Assembly (NCBI RefSeq): GCF_902809855.1
Contig: NZ_CADDWJ010000004.1
Location: forward strand, 62,001 to 126,000
Source: Acinetobacter sp. Marseille-Q1618
GTDB lineage: Bacteria > Pseudomonadota > Gammaproteobacteria > Pseudomonadales > Moraxellaceae
Direction of reading: 5' to 3'
DNA length: 64,000 bases
The notes under the pieces were generated by a model. The model had not been told where the DNA came from. It made no database searches and worked only from the letters and a program-made list of their open reading frames with translations. Shown piece after piece: positions 17,713 through 26,483 of the stretch. Each line of letters begins with the position of its first letter. The first letter of the stretch is position 1. The translations under genes were made by a program, and so were the position numbers.

Positions 17713-18469
17713 GTTTAACGTTGCCATTCTTTGCTGTTAGATATGGATGGCATGGTGCATTTATTTTCGCAGGCTGTATAACAATTTTTGGGGCTGTACT
17801 TTTCTTCTTTTTCTATAAAGAAAAAACAGAGCGGAAGATTGTTAAAAAAGAAATCAACTTACTGAGTACAATTAAGTCGCGATTAGTGATGTTTAAAGAG
17901 CCATGGATGTTTAATATTATGCTTTCTGGGGCTTTTTTGACTTCTGTACAATATAGCATTGTAGTTTATATGATTTCCTATTTTTATATGGATATGAAAT
18001 TTACTACAGAGTTCAGTTCTTTGTTGCTATTTATTTGTTTGTCGTTCGGTGTAGTCGGTCGTATTGTTCTAGCATCATGGAGCGATAGATCAAAAACCAA
18101 TAGATACATTCAGGTGTTATGTTGCATTGGGTTCTCGGTACTAGGATTGCTAGTATTTCTAATTTTCAATTTTGAAAATAAATTCATATTAATGGTGCTA
18201 ATGGCGTGGCTTGGTTTTTTGCAGTTGGTTGGTATGGCCCATGGGTGTCATACATTGCCGATACAGCACCTAAAGATAAATTAGGCTTTGCATTAGGTTT
18301 GGCCATGACAGCAAATCAATTTGCCGTAGTCTTAGTTGTTCCACTAATTGGTCTCAGTAAAGATATATTCGGTGGGTATATTATTAGTTGGGGCATATTA
18401 ATAGTTGTAGGAATTCTAACTTTCTTAAATACTTTAAGAAGAAACCGTGTTGTTCTAGAAACCTCATAA
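17713..18469 (+). pseudogene. MFS transporter, 5' truncated and frameshifted
   Basis: Starting right at the IS5 end, the sequence encodes the second half of a major facilitator transporter (RYGWHGAFIFAGCITIFGAV, then FVSLLLF-type helices, SWSDRSKTNRYIQV) with about six membrane segments. At about 18205-18245 the frame shifts and the protein continues as WFFAVGWYGPWVSYIADTAP to the stop at 18469. The N-terminal half was removed by the IS. The substrate cannot be judged. Confidence 0.75.
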
Positions 18470-18800
18470 TTATTTAAGTATTGGATAAGTTGCTAAAATA
18501 TCCTTCACACTGGACCATATATGACGCAAAGAAAAAGAGGTGTTTTTGTAACTAAAAATAATTTTTAATAACGAAAAGTCCTCTCTCCTTTGAAAAGGTA
18601 GGTTTGAGAGGGATTTAAAAATCCCGTGATATTTCAAAAAGTATGCTAACTATATTTCATTCGAAGCTTGAATATTGTTGCGCTTTAAAAATACAGTGAA
18701 TTTTATTTTCTTCAGTTTTTCTATGGACTGATTCACTAATATACAATTTTGAACACCACCAGTATTCTAATTAATCAAATACATTTTAACGGATTATCAA
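18470..18800. other. Gap without recognisable gene
   Basis: 331 bases holding only short frames. A small hairpin, GGGATTT-AA-AAATCCC, lies at about 18610-18625 and could serve as a weak terminator. No attachment site, tRNA end or IS end was seen at this junction to the plasmid-type block. Confidence 0.4.
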
Positions 18801-19190
18801 TCAAACTCTATTATAATCAACTAATTTATAAACAATAAATACCTGAACCATGGAATAAAACATCATTATTCTCAAGAACATTCCTGCAACAGAACCGAAG
18901 AAAAAGTTATCCAAATAAAAACTCGTTAAAAATATAAGTCCATACCCCATAATTGAGTAATACAAGATATGTTTATATTGTTTTGCTAAATATGCACTGA
19001 TCTGTAAAGCAAATACAGAAATCAACTGTATGTATAAACAGATCTTAAGTTTAAATAGAATTCCGTTATAAGCACCTTTTGCCATGTAGATAAAAACTGC
19101 TAAAAAAACCACAGCGACTACAGTAGCAACGATGTAGTAAGTCTTTTGTGTAATCTCTTTATTTAAAGCTAATTGCTGAATATTGATCAT
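18801..19190 (-). CDS. Hypothetical membrane protein, 129 residues
   Basis: The protein has about four hydrophobic segments (residues about 20-38, 47-65, 73-92, 96-122) and a short N-terminal cytoplasmic part. No conserved motif is known to me. It lies 18 bases after the topoisomerase gene on the same strand and is probably co-transcribed with it. Its companions suggest a role in plasmid transfer or maintenance, but this is only context. Confidence 0.6.
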   Translation of the reverse strand: MINIQQLALNKEITQKTYYIVATVVAVVFLAVFIYMAKGAYNGILFKLKICLYIQLISVFALQISAYLAKQYKHILYYSIMGYGLIFLTSFYLDNFFFGSVAGMFLRIMMFYSMVQVFIVYKLVDYNRV

Positions 19191-19208
19191 TATAATTACC
19201 CTATTAAT

Positions 19209-20612
19209 TCATTTTCTTATCAAAATTTGGTTTATTTTTTTCACCCCAATACTTTTGTCCACATTCACACGCCCAAAACTCCCATTTCTTGTTCCACAAA
19301 CTTGCTTTAATGGTCTCTGACATAATGGACATCCAAATGTTTTTTGGGATTTAATGGCCTTGGATGATTGTATAGAACTCGCAGCTTTTGATTGTCCTGA
19401 TTGTGTTTTTTTAGTTTTCTTTAAAGCATAAGCTTCAAAGTTTGGTGTTCCATCGAGATTGGCTTCATCTGCAATCAATCGTATTGAACGAGCTGTATAG
19501 GTTGCTTCTATCAGTTGACTGGCTACAGCACGTAGCCAAATCATTTGATAAATGGCTTGTTTAGTGGGATCTTCTGATACCTTACTCACCGTGAAATCCG
19601 TTGGTCGAATTGCTTCATGACTTTCTTGGGCATTCTTTTTGACTTTAAATGTTCTTTTCTGTGCTACAACTGGCAACTGATGTTTTAAACAAAAATCATG
19701 AATCATGTTAAAAGCATCTTCGGATAAATTGGGAGAGTCGGTTCTTAAATAAGTGATATGCCCTTCTTCATATAATTCTTGTGCTACTTTCATTGCTTGT
19801 TTGGATTTAAGTTTTAATTGTACTTGGGCTGCTCGTAAATAGGTTGGAGTCGTAAAGGGAGACGGCAGTAGCCTTTTGACCGGCTTTTCTTCATATTTAA
19901 TCACTTTAAAATTTTTAATTAAAGCAACTTGATCTGCAAAGCTTTTATCTAAAAAGAGTGGGTTATCAGGATCGATAAAATTTGAAATATCCCAATTTGC
20001 TGTCCACTCGTTGAATAAATATTTGACACCGAAATGTTGTACGCTTTGAAAGTTGTTAATTGATAGTTCGAGTTCAGATAAATACACCACAATTGCTGTT
20101 TGTAATCGACCTGCAATTTGCTTCTCACGACAAATTAAAGTAAATGCAGATGTACCCACATATCCAATGATCCGATCTAAAAAACGTCTCGTTTCCTGAG
20201 CAGCGACTAATTTCATGTTAATTTGTCGTGGATTTTGAAAAGCGTTGTTAATTGCTTTCTTGGTAATTTCAGTAAAAGTAACTCGTTTAGATTTATCTTT
20301 GCACTTTAAGGTTGTCTGTAAGTGCCATGCAATCGCTTCTCCTTCCCGATTGTCATCAGTTGCAAGATAAATCTCGTCTGCGTTCTCAGCAATGCCTTTC
20401 AAAGCTTTGACACGTGCATAACCACCTTTATTAAAAACATACGTTGGAAGGTAATCTGCTGTGAGTCCAAAGTTATCTTCTGGTAACTCACGAATATGTC
20501 CTGAACTAGATGAGACAATAAATTGATTCTTTGCGTAGATTTCGTCAAGATAGGATTGAACCTTACCAACCTTCGTCGATGATTCAACAATGACCAGTTT
20601 TGTTGCATTCAT
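19209..20612 (-). CDS. Plasmid-type type IA DNA topoisomerase, C-terminus frameshifted
   Basis: Start ATG 20612 gives MNATKLVIVESSTKVGKVQS, the Toprim start. The Toprim acidic site reads ATDDNREGEAIAWHL, with Asn where most family members have Asp (DxD). The relaxase core is present, including RFLDRIIGYVGT and the active-site Tyr288 in GHITYLRTDSPNLS. A zinc ribbon begins (CPLCQRPLKQVCG) but at about 19275 the frame changes. In another frame the missing half is visible, KWEFWACECGQKYWGEKNKP with two Cys. So a one- or two-base change has destroyed the ribbon. Such enzymes of about 470 residues are common on conjugative plasmids and islands. Confidence 0.85.
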   Translation of the reverse strand: MNATKLVIVESSTKVGKVQSYLDEIYAKNQFIVSSSSGHIRELPEDNFGLTADYLPTYVFNKGGYARVKALKGIAENADEIYLATDDNREGEAIAWHLQTTLKCKDKSKRVTFTEITKKAINNAFQNPRQINMKLVAAQETRRFLDRIIGYVGTSAFTLICREKQIAGRLQTAIVVYLSELELSINNFQSVQHFGVKYLFNEWTANWDISNFIDPDNPLFLDKSFADQVALIKNFKVIKYEEKPVKRLLPSPFTTPTYLRAAQVQLKLKSKQAMKVAQELYEEGHITYLRTDSPNLSEDAFNMIHDFCLKHQLPVVAQKRTFKVKKNAQESHEAIRPTDFTVSKVSEDPTKQAIYQMIWLRAVASQLIEATYTARSIRLIADEANLDGTPNFEAYALKKTKKTQSGQSKAASSIQSSKAIKSQKTFGCPLCQRPLKQVCGTRNGSFGRVNVDKSIGVKKINQILIRK

Positions 20613-20764
20613 AATAATTATCCAATTCTTACAGTCACCAGTGATCTGTAGTAACAATGATATTCGTCTCGTTTAAAAATTCAATTTATTTTTTATATAT
20701 AGGCATTTTTTAAAATGCTATCATTCACTGAAAAGTAATTGTCGTATAAATAAGGAATAGTCCG

Positions 20765-21853
20765 TTGATATCAAATTCATCGAATAATCCCATGCAATAT
20801 TTGGTAGATTTAGAAGCCCAATATGAAGCAGTGAAAAAATCTTTTTATCAATCTGTTGCAGCAAAAAAGAATATTAATGCAGCTAGACCTAATTCAGCTT
20901 TAAGCGAGTTCAATTGGCATCCCAATGTCTTTCTACCAAGTATTCTTTGGCGTGAAATACTTGAACATCCATTTCTAGCGGATCTATATTTACACGGTCG
21001 AATAGAGAGCAATATTTTAGCATATTTTGCGAACTATTTAGTTCATTTTTCATGGCGTTACAGCAAGAGCGTATACAAATTTGATGATTATATTTTTGAT
21101 TGTTTAACTTCAAGTCCTGCAGGTCGATACTTAGATCACAAATTACTAACTAATCTACCTGAAGGTAGTGTTTATATTGAATTAGTCAAACCACTTAAAT
21201 TAAATGGTCAAATTGTCCATGGTGTGCATGCATGTTTAAATTTTTCAGATAATTCACTCCAAAGTTTAAAAAATAAATTACCGAATCAACTTATTGTTAT
21301 ATTCAACACGCATAATCCATTTTCTCAAGAAAATTTAATGAACCAAAACCCTCAACCTACTCTTGTATTTGATATCAGCAGATCAGGTAAAGTGGATCAG
21401 CAATTAACATTCATTCATGGTATTTCATATAAAGCTAAAGAAGACTTAAATGAAATTTCTAGTCCTTTTATGTCTTTAATTTCAGCATTGTGTGTTGATG
21501 AACTAGAACTCGATAATTTTTCAAAAGGATCTGTTAAGCAATTAATCAAAACAAAACCATCTTGGAAAGATAATGAGCAACATTATTGGAACAAGGGAGA
21601 TTATAAAGTTAATGCCCCTACTAATCCTAAAAATTGGCGTGTTGGTGTAACTTATGGCGTGAATTATCGTCAAGCAAAGTCGGCACAACAAATCGAAGAA
21701 CAGAGTAAAGCGAGACTAATAAGTTTACACTGGACACATCAAGTTATTGATTTTGAAATAAGATTGAAACTCATGCCACCTAAATTATCAAATGAAAGTA
21801 TTATTAATGAACAGATCGAACAATATATAACTGATACATTTAAATGCTTGTAA
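20765..21853 (+). CDS. Unknown 362-residue protein, possibly AcrVA2-like
   Basis: No signal peptide or membrane segment. Segments LLTNLPEGSVYIELVKPLKL, FMSLISALCVDELELDN and the late block WRVGVTYGVNYRQAKSAQQ, then ISLHWTHQVIDFEIRLKLMP, follow in the same order as weakly similar segments of AcrVA2, the Moraxella anti-CRISPR that blocks Cas12a by acting on its mRNA and protein. AcrVA2-like proteins are widely spread on plasmids and islands, which fits the neighbours. The match is from memory and is weak, so treat the name as a hint. A promoter must lie in the short gap to the divergent topoisomerase gene. The spacing to the next gene is 390 bases. Confidence 0.4.
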   Translation: MISNSSNNPMQYLVDLEAQYEAVKKSFYQSVAAKKNINAARPNSALSEFNWHPNVFLPSILWREILEHPFLADLYLHGRIESNILAYFANYLVHFSWRYSKSVYKFDDYIFDCLTSSPAGRYLDHKLLTNLPEGSVYIELVKPLKLNGQIVHGVHACLNFSDNSLQSLKNKLPNQLIVIFNTHNPFSQENLMNQNPQPTLVFDISRSGKVDQQLTFIHGISYKAKEDLNEISSPFMSLISALCVDELELDNFSKGSVKQLIKTKPSWKDNEQHYWNKGDYKVNAPTNPKNWRVGVTYGVNYRQAKSAQQIEEQSKARLISLHWTHQVIDFEIRLKLMPPKLSNESIINEQIEQYITDTFKCL

Positions 21854-22081
21854 TATAGATGTTAAATATATCTTTAATTACATAATCGAACATTATTTTA
21901 AAATTTAAGTTTATTTATTAAAAACAAATATTTATTTTAATATAATTTATCAATTGGTATATCGATTAGCTTGAAATTACAAGAAAATTGGTAATTTATG
22001 TATTGCAATGTTATTGCACTGTGATATTTTGTACGAAATTTAAGTTGTTTTTAATAAAACTTAACTTTGATAGGAATAATA

Positions 22082-22143
22082 TTATATTATTTTAAATTAA
22101 AACCAATACTTAGATGTATTTTTTGGAATTTAAAATAATATAA
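22082..22143. repeat. Perfect 17-bp inverted repeat in a 390-base AT-rich gap
   Basis: TTATATTATTTTAAATT at 22082-22098 pairs exactly with AATTTAAAATAATATAA at 22127-22143 across 28 bases. It stands about 100 bases before the start of the 22245 gene. The remaining gap, 21854-22244, is very AT-rich and holds no gene. The structure could be an operator, a replication-related element or an RNA hairpin. Confidence 0.6.
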
Positions 22144-22244
22144 ATTTTAATTTATAATTTACTTTTTGTTTAACAATCATGAGTCAGCTAGATTGCTCAT
22201 TAATGTAAACTTAAAAGAAAATATAAAGACAGAGTTATAATTGC

Positions 22245-23183
22245 ATGATTCTCAATAATAAATTTAAAAGTTCACTCGATCCTTTGCTTGGTTGTGAACT
22301 TCCTAGAATTATAGTTTGTCTCAGTGCAGATGAATTAAATAAATCTATTCATATAAATCAGCAAAATCAATTTATTGCTCATTGTCAAAAATATTTACTT
22401 GATCAATATAAAGGTTGCGTAATTAATGTACTAGTTACTTCACCTCAAGATTTAGATGTTCAACCTAAATCAATTTATTTGAATTCTAATATATCAAAGA
22501 TTGATATCTATAATACTTTTAATATTACAAATAAGCAGTATTACACTCCTTCACAAATCGCTATTGAAATGAATCAAGCCATAAAAACATTTCAATACAA
22601 TGGCATAAATGATAATAACCCTCTAGATTTACTAAATCAGACACTATCTAAAATGTTGGTTATTTCAAATTTAGTAAATGAGATCTGTGAAAATCTTTAT
22701 TTCAATGATGGGCAATTTTTAAAATGCCTTGATCATAAAGGCGATCCAATTGTAATTTCGAGTACTGTATATGAAGGATCTCTAGAGATTGGATATGCTC
22801 TATTTGATTGCAATCTAAAAGTTATTTGTATCTTTAAGAACAATATTGCAACACAAGATATCGAATCATTTTTTCAATCATTGAGTGATTTTCAAGAAAA
22901 TGTTGATACTTACTACTCAAAATTTCTTACAAATAAAGTTTTATCATTCTTAAATGGTCGTTCTTCGTTTTCAGAATGTAAGGATATAGATTATGCAAAA
23001 GATGTATGTAATGAGTTACTCATCGAAGCGAAAAACTCTTTAATTCAATTTATTCCTGAAGATGCGTTTTGTTCAAAGTATAATCTAGATAAAGTAATTG
23101 AATTTTATTTTAGAATTTCAATAAATTATGCTTTTGTTAAGTTCAATAATGGACTTCAAGATTATTGTCGGATCGGAAATTGA
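22245..23183 (+). CDS. Hypothetical protein, 312 residues
   Basis: I do not recognise this protein. It is acidic to neutral and soluble, with a region of possible alpha/beta character at the start (LPRIIVCLSADELNKSI, VINVLVTSPQDLDVQPKS) and a helical second half. No catalytic motif stands out. It is followed by a clear hairpin terminator, so it is a single transcription unit. Codon use is AT-rich like its neighbours. Confidence 0.6.
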   Translation: MILNNKFKSSLDPLLGCELPRIIVCLSADELNKSIHINQQNQFIAHCQKYLLDQYKGCVINVLVTSPQDLDVQPKSIYLNSNISKIDIYNTFNITNKQYYTPSQIAIEMNQAIKTFQYNGINDNNPLDLLNQTLSKMLVISNLVNEICENLYFNDGQFLKCLDHKGDPIVISSTVYEGSLEIGYALFDCNLKVICIFKNNIATQDIESFFQSLSDFQENVDTYYSKFLTNKVLSFLNGRSSFSECKDIDYAKDVCNELLIEAKNSLIQFIPEDAFCSKYNLDKVIEFYFRISINYAFVKFNNGLQDYCRIGN

Positions 23184-23188
23184 AAAAT

Positions 23189-23212
23189 AAAGGCTGTACT
23201 ATCAGCCTTTTT
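23189..23212 (+). terminator. Hairpin terminator
   Basis: AAAGGCTG pairs with CAGCCTTT across a TACTAT loop and is followed by T residues, six bases after the 22245 gene's stop. Confidence 0.85.
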
Positions 23213-23236
23213 ATTCAATTAAATTTTTAAAAAATA

Positions 23237-23566
23237 TTACGCAGTTTCTTCACGCATATCAGTCAATATATCTCTTAAATCAAATAAAAAGATCTCACGT
23301 TCAGCACATTGAAATCTTAACTTTTCAAGAATTTGCAAAAATCCTTCAAACATCATACTTGGCATTTGTCTTGATTGTGGATCTGATAAATCTCTTGTCC
23401 ATGCATTTAATTTACTGATATCAATAGTCAATCCATGTTCGTAAAATAGTTGAATAAGAGTCTCTGGATCTTCGTGTAATTGAGTTAGATTCAATAAAAA
23501 TCTGAACATACTGTTTCTAGTAAAAGATTGATCACTATTTTGACCTTGTTTAAAAGGATGTACCAT
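23237..23566 (-). CDS. Hypothetical protein, 109 residues, DUF1456-like at best
   Basis: The protein is helical with the segments FRFLLNLTQLHEDPETLIQL and LNAWTRDLSDPQ, then MPSMMFEGFLQILEKLR. The two-part pattern of a 'N-R-L-x-L...' start and an 'F-L-x-x-L' end reminds me of DUF1456, but the similarity is slight and I would not rely on it. It lies 16 bases downstream of the transglycosylase gene on the same strand. Confidence 0.5.
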   Translation of the reverse strand: MVHPFKQGQNSDQSFTRNSMFRFLLNLTQLHEDPETLIQLFYEHGLTIDISKLNAWTRDLSDPQSRQMPSMMFEGFLQILEKLRFQCAEREIFLFDLRDILTDMREETA

Positions 23567-23582
23567 ATTTATTTCTCAATAA

Positions 23583-24368
23583 TTAATTTGGATCAATATT
23601 ATTTTGGACTAACCAATTTTTCCATTGCATTGATAAAGCAATAAGACCTTTAGTTTTGTTTGTACCATTTCTATATATAGCATTATATTTTGGAGTCCAA
23701 GAGTGATAGGCTGCTGCACGTACCCAAAAGTCATTAGACATATTTGTGGTTGCCAGTCGATTGCGTAAAACTTTAGCTGCAAGTTGAGCATTTAGACACC
23801 CATTGGTTCTGGCTTGATTCATGTCTACATTATTAAACATACCATTACCTCTAAAATGCTGCATATTCACCTGGAAATGTCCCATGTCATTTGATGCATT
23901 AACTTGACCATTTTGACCCATTTCTTTACTTTGTATCCCTAACAATACATACAATGGAACTTTCTCGCTCCTTGCTGCTTGTATAACACAGCTTAAAGAG
24001 GCTTTACTTCCATTATTTGAACTTTGCTCTTGATACTGCGGATTTGAATAACGAACTGACTGAGCGTAAGGAGATTGATTTTGTACAGGGTTTTTCGATC
24101 GTATAAAATCACTCATCCAATGTGAGTCGGTACCTTCACTTGTTTGTTGATTTTTCGGAGTAACGTAAGAATTGTTGTCATAAGTAGTGCGTGTAAAATT
24201 TGGAACATATGAATTTGGCTTGGGATTAATCGTATTTATTGAACTGACGTGATTAATATTATTTGCATATTGACCTAGTTCAGTAGATGACATTTGTGGA
24301 GTTTGAGCAATTACATGTCCTGAACTTAAAATTGTTATCACAATCAAATTCAATTGAATAGAACGCAT
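23583..24368 (-). CDS. VirB1-like lytic transglycosylase
   Basis: 261 residues. A signal peptide (cleavage likely after VIAQ, residue 22) leads to a long Asn/Ser/Gln-rich linker (about 25-120) and then a lysozyme-like SLT domain: CVIQAARSEKVPLYVLLGIQ, SKEMGQNG with the likely catalytic Glu, MGHFQVNMQHF, and AAKVLRNRL. VirB1 proteins open the peptidoglycan for type IV secretion. It belongs to the same minus-strand run as the 24379 gene, from which it is separated by 10 bases. The remaining T4SS genes are not in this window, so it may be a relic of a larger transfer region. Confidence 0.8.
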   Translation of the reverse strand: MRSIQLNLIVITILSSGHVIAQTPQMSSTELGQYANNINHVSSINTINPKPNSYVPNFTRTTYDNNSYVTPKNQQTSEGTDSHWMSDFIRSKNPVQNQSPYAQSVRYSNPQYQEQSSNNGSKASLSCVIQAARSEKVPLYVLLGIQSKEMGQNGQVNASNDMGHFQVNMQHFRGNGMFNNVDMNQARTNGCLNAQLAAKVLRNRLATTNMSNDFWVRAAAYHSWTPKYNAIYRNGTNKTKGLIALSMQWKNWLVQNNIDPN

Positions 24369-24378
24369 TGCAGGATCC

Positions 24379-25050
24379 TCATACTTTCACTGGTTTTTTA
24401 AACCAATGATGATTTTTCAACCAATACATAAATAACCCTTTATTTGAATAAATGTTAAAAGTCTGTGCTTGCCAAGATCTAAATGCTGACTTAAGAGATA
24501 GTAAAAATATTCCGCCACCCAAAAGGAACCATGAAAAGAATGCAAAAAAACCATAAAACAATAATGTAAAGAGTGACGCTATAAAACAAATAATACCGAG
24601 CCATTTATAAGTAATAGCTGTTTGATAATGTTCATTGATCTTTTGATTGATGAATGCAGGAGTTAGCTCTTTCATTAACTGTTCTTTTCGACCACTACCA
24701 ATCTTCAAAACATGTGCCTCCATACCTTCTCGAATATTCTTGCTTTTATCTACTGTTAAAAAACTAAGATCAAAAGTGCATTCAGGATGATTACCACACG
24801 TTAAATGAATATAAGTAGAGCCTTTCGGTGCAACTCGATTTGTCTCACCAGACGGATCCAATTCTGATTTTTCATAAACAATAATATTTTTAAAGCATAG
24901 AGGACACATCGGATTACGGATTTGTTTAAGTTGATTAGATTGTATTTTTGCAGTTGATTTTATTTGCTTTGTACCAAATGCAGATAAAAGCATTCTTATA
25001 GGAATTTGGATGAAATAAAAATTCAACCCTTTAAAAATTTGTTTAATCAC
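24379..25050 (-). CDS. Zinc-ribbon membrane protein of unknown function
   Basis: 223 residues with a soluble N-terminal half that contains two likely metal pairs, CPLC at about residues 49-52 and CGNHPEC at about 85-91. The second half has two hydrophobic segments (about 148-165 and 168-188). The domain order suggests a membrane-anchored metal-binding protein. I do not recognise the family. The genes 24379 and 23583 form a unit, which points to a transfer-linked role. Confidence 0.6.
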   Translation of the reverse strand: MIKQIFKGLNFYFIQIPIRMLLSAFGTKQIKSTAKIQSNQLKQIRNPMCPLCFKNIIVYEKSELDPSGETNRVAPKGSTYIHLTCGNHPECTFDLSFLTVDKSKNIREGMEAHVLKIGSGRKEQLMKELTPAFINQKINEHYQTAITYKWLGIICFIASLFTLLFYGFFAFFSWFLLGGGIFLLSLKSAFRSWQAQTFNIYSNKGLFMYWLKNHHWFKKPVKV

Positions 25051-25148
25051 TTGTTGTGCCTTTTTAAAAAAAAGTTATATCTAATTTTTAAAACATTTTA
25101 GTATGTATTTTTAAAAAATTAAACTATAATTTTTTTAAAATATATAAC

Positions 25149-25385
25149 ATGGAAGCTCATCTCATGTTTTACTTTATGACTTTAATGATCATAATCACTC
25201 AATTATTCCTTATATATCTGCCATTTAGGATAAGACGTAAGTACCCCGAATTTCCTCACCGATATCTGAGTTTCTTATTTTTCTTTATTTCTATAATTAT
25301 TTACCAATTTGTTCTTTTTGAATTAATTGTCCATTTTGGTTATACCACCTATATCGGTGAGCACTTGCTTTTAAGATACCTTTAA
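25149..25385 (+). CDS. Small membrane protein, 78 residues
   Basis: Two hydrophobic segments (about residues 7-25 and 40-62) separated by a basic loop (RIRRKYPEFPHRY). The gene diverges from the zinc-ribbon gene and ends 10 bases before the next gene, so they form a unit. No family known to me. Confidence 0.5.
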   Translation: MEAHLMFYFMTLMIIITQLFLIYLPFRIRRKYPEFPHRYLSFLFFFISIIIYQFVLFELIVHFGYTTYIGEHLLLRYL

Positions 25386-25395
25386 GGACGCAACA

Positions 25396-25902
25396 ATGAT
25401 TGCTAAGAAAATATTCCTTCTTATTAAAATTTTATTAACCGCATTGCTTGTTTTGACCATTCTTTTTGGATTTTGGATGACAGTACTACAGGAATCTTAC
25501 TACTTGCCAGTTAGTGCAAGATATTACAAATGTGATAAACCTTATATCAATGCTCAACTTATTAATGGTGAAGTTCAAACCACTTTAGATAGAAAATATT
25601 GTGTGGATCTCTCAATTCCATTCTTCAATGTAAAAGGATTGAGAAATACAGGTGATAAGAAATATTTACTCTTAGACAATCAAAAGCTAGACCGTATAGA
25701 TATGAATGCTAAACATACATTCTTTAAAGATCCTGATAATAAAAAATATGAAATTATACAAAGGAATGTAGGATTGTTTTATGTAAGCTATGAATCTGAT
25801 AAAAATCAGACTGTTAAAAAAAATAAAGCTATTAAAAATGCTCTACCAAAATTAAGCCTTAGTGATGCATCATTAAATGAAGTATTGTTTAAAGATTATT
25901 AA
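25396..25902 (+). CDS. Single-span membrane protein, 168 residues
   Basis: An AAGGA stands nine bases upstream of the start. The N-terminal 30 residues form one hydrophobic anchor (LTALLVLTILFGFWMTVL), and the rest is a hydrophilic domain, likely periplasmic, with two Cys (KCDKPY, KYCVDL) that could form a disulfide. Function unknown. Confidence 0.5.
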   Translation: MIAKKIFLLIKILLTALLVLTILFGFWMTVLQESYYLPVSARYYKCDKPYINAQLINGEVQTTLDRKYCVDLSIPFFNVKGLRNTGDKKYLLLDNQKLDRIDMNAKHTFFKDPDNKKYEIIQRNVGLFYVSYESDKNQTVKKNKAIKNALPKLSLSDASLNEVLFKDY

Positions 25903-25960
25903 TATAAGTCTTACCGTATAATGTATGATGAATCTGTATACCTCATGAATATATTTTGTT

Positions 25961-26374
25961 ATGTCCGATAAGAAAAGAATCTCGATAAATGCCAAAGTAG
26001 ATGAATATATAAGAAGATTACCCCAGATTATCGAAAATGATAGAAATCGCATTGTATGGTCTAAACATATAAATCGCCTAATATTAGACCATCTTGCTGT
26101 ATTACATGATTACTATCCAAACTATTTAAATGAGCGAATTATTGTTGTTCTTAAGCAGATTTCTTTTCCTTTTATTAATGAATTAAATGACTATCACTAT
26201 GGTATGAATGTCCATGATTTTTTCGATAGTTTGCTATATAAGGCAGAACAATTAGGTATCTTAGATGCTGAAAGTAAATTAATCTTTGTTAATGAATTTT
26301 CCAATACAATTTTGAGCCCACTAGAATCACTGTCCCTAGTGAGTTACTTACAATGTTCATTTGAGATGGATTAA
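25961..26374 (+). CDS. Hypothetical soluble protein, 137 residues
   Basis: A helical, soluble protein that starts SDKKRISINAKVDEYIRRLP, which resembles the N-terminus of small DNA-binding or partition accessory proteins, but no HTH is certain. It stands alone between the small membrane genes and the primase gene. Function unknown. Confidence 0.5.
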   Translation: MSDKKRISINAKVDEYIRRLPQIIENDRNRIVWSKHINRLILDHLAVLHDYYPNYLNERIIVVLKQISFPFINELNDYHYGMNVHDFFDSLLYKAEQLGILDAESKLIFVNEFSNTILSPLESLSLVSYLQCSFEMD

Positions 26375-26483
26375 CTTTATTCTTAACATTTTTGACTTTC
26401 TTCCTCTCTCTTAAATGTTAATATCTCATTACCCATATTTTTAAACATTAGACATTTGATATGCTAATAAAGAGGTTATCGGG

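Noticed and set aside
20730..20765. pdif-like half (TTGTCGTATAA) before the 20765 gene
   Set aside because: No XerD half follows after six bases.
23237..23566. Firm DUF1456 assignment
   Set aside because: Only a loose pattern match; kept as hypothetical.
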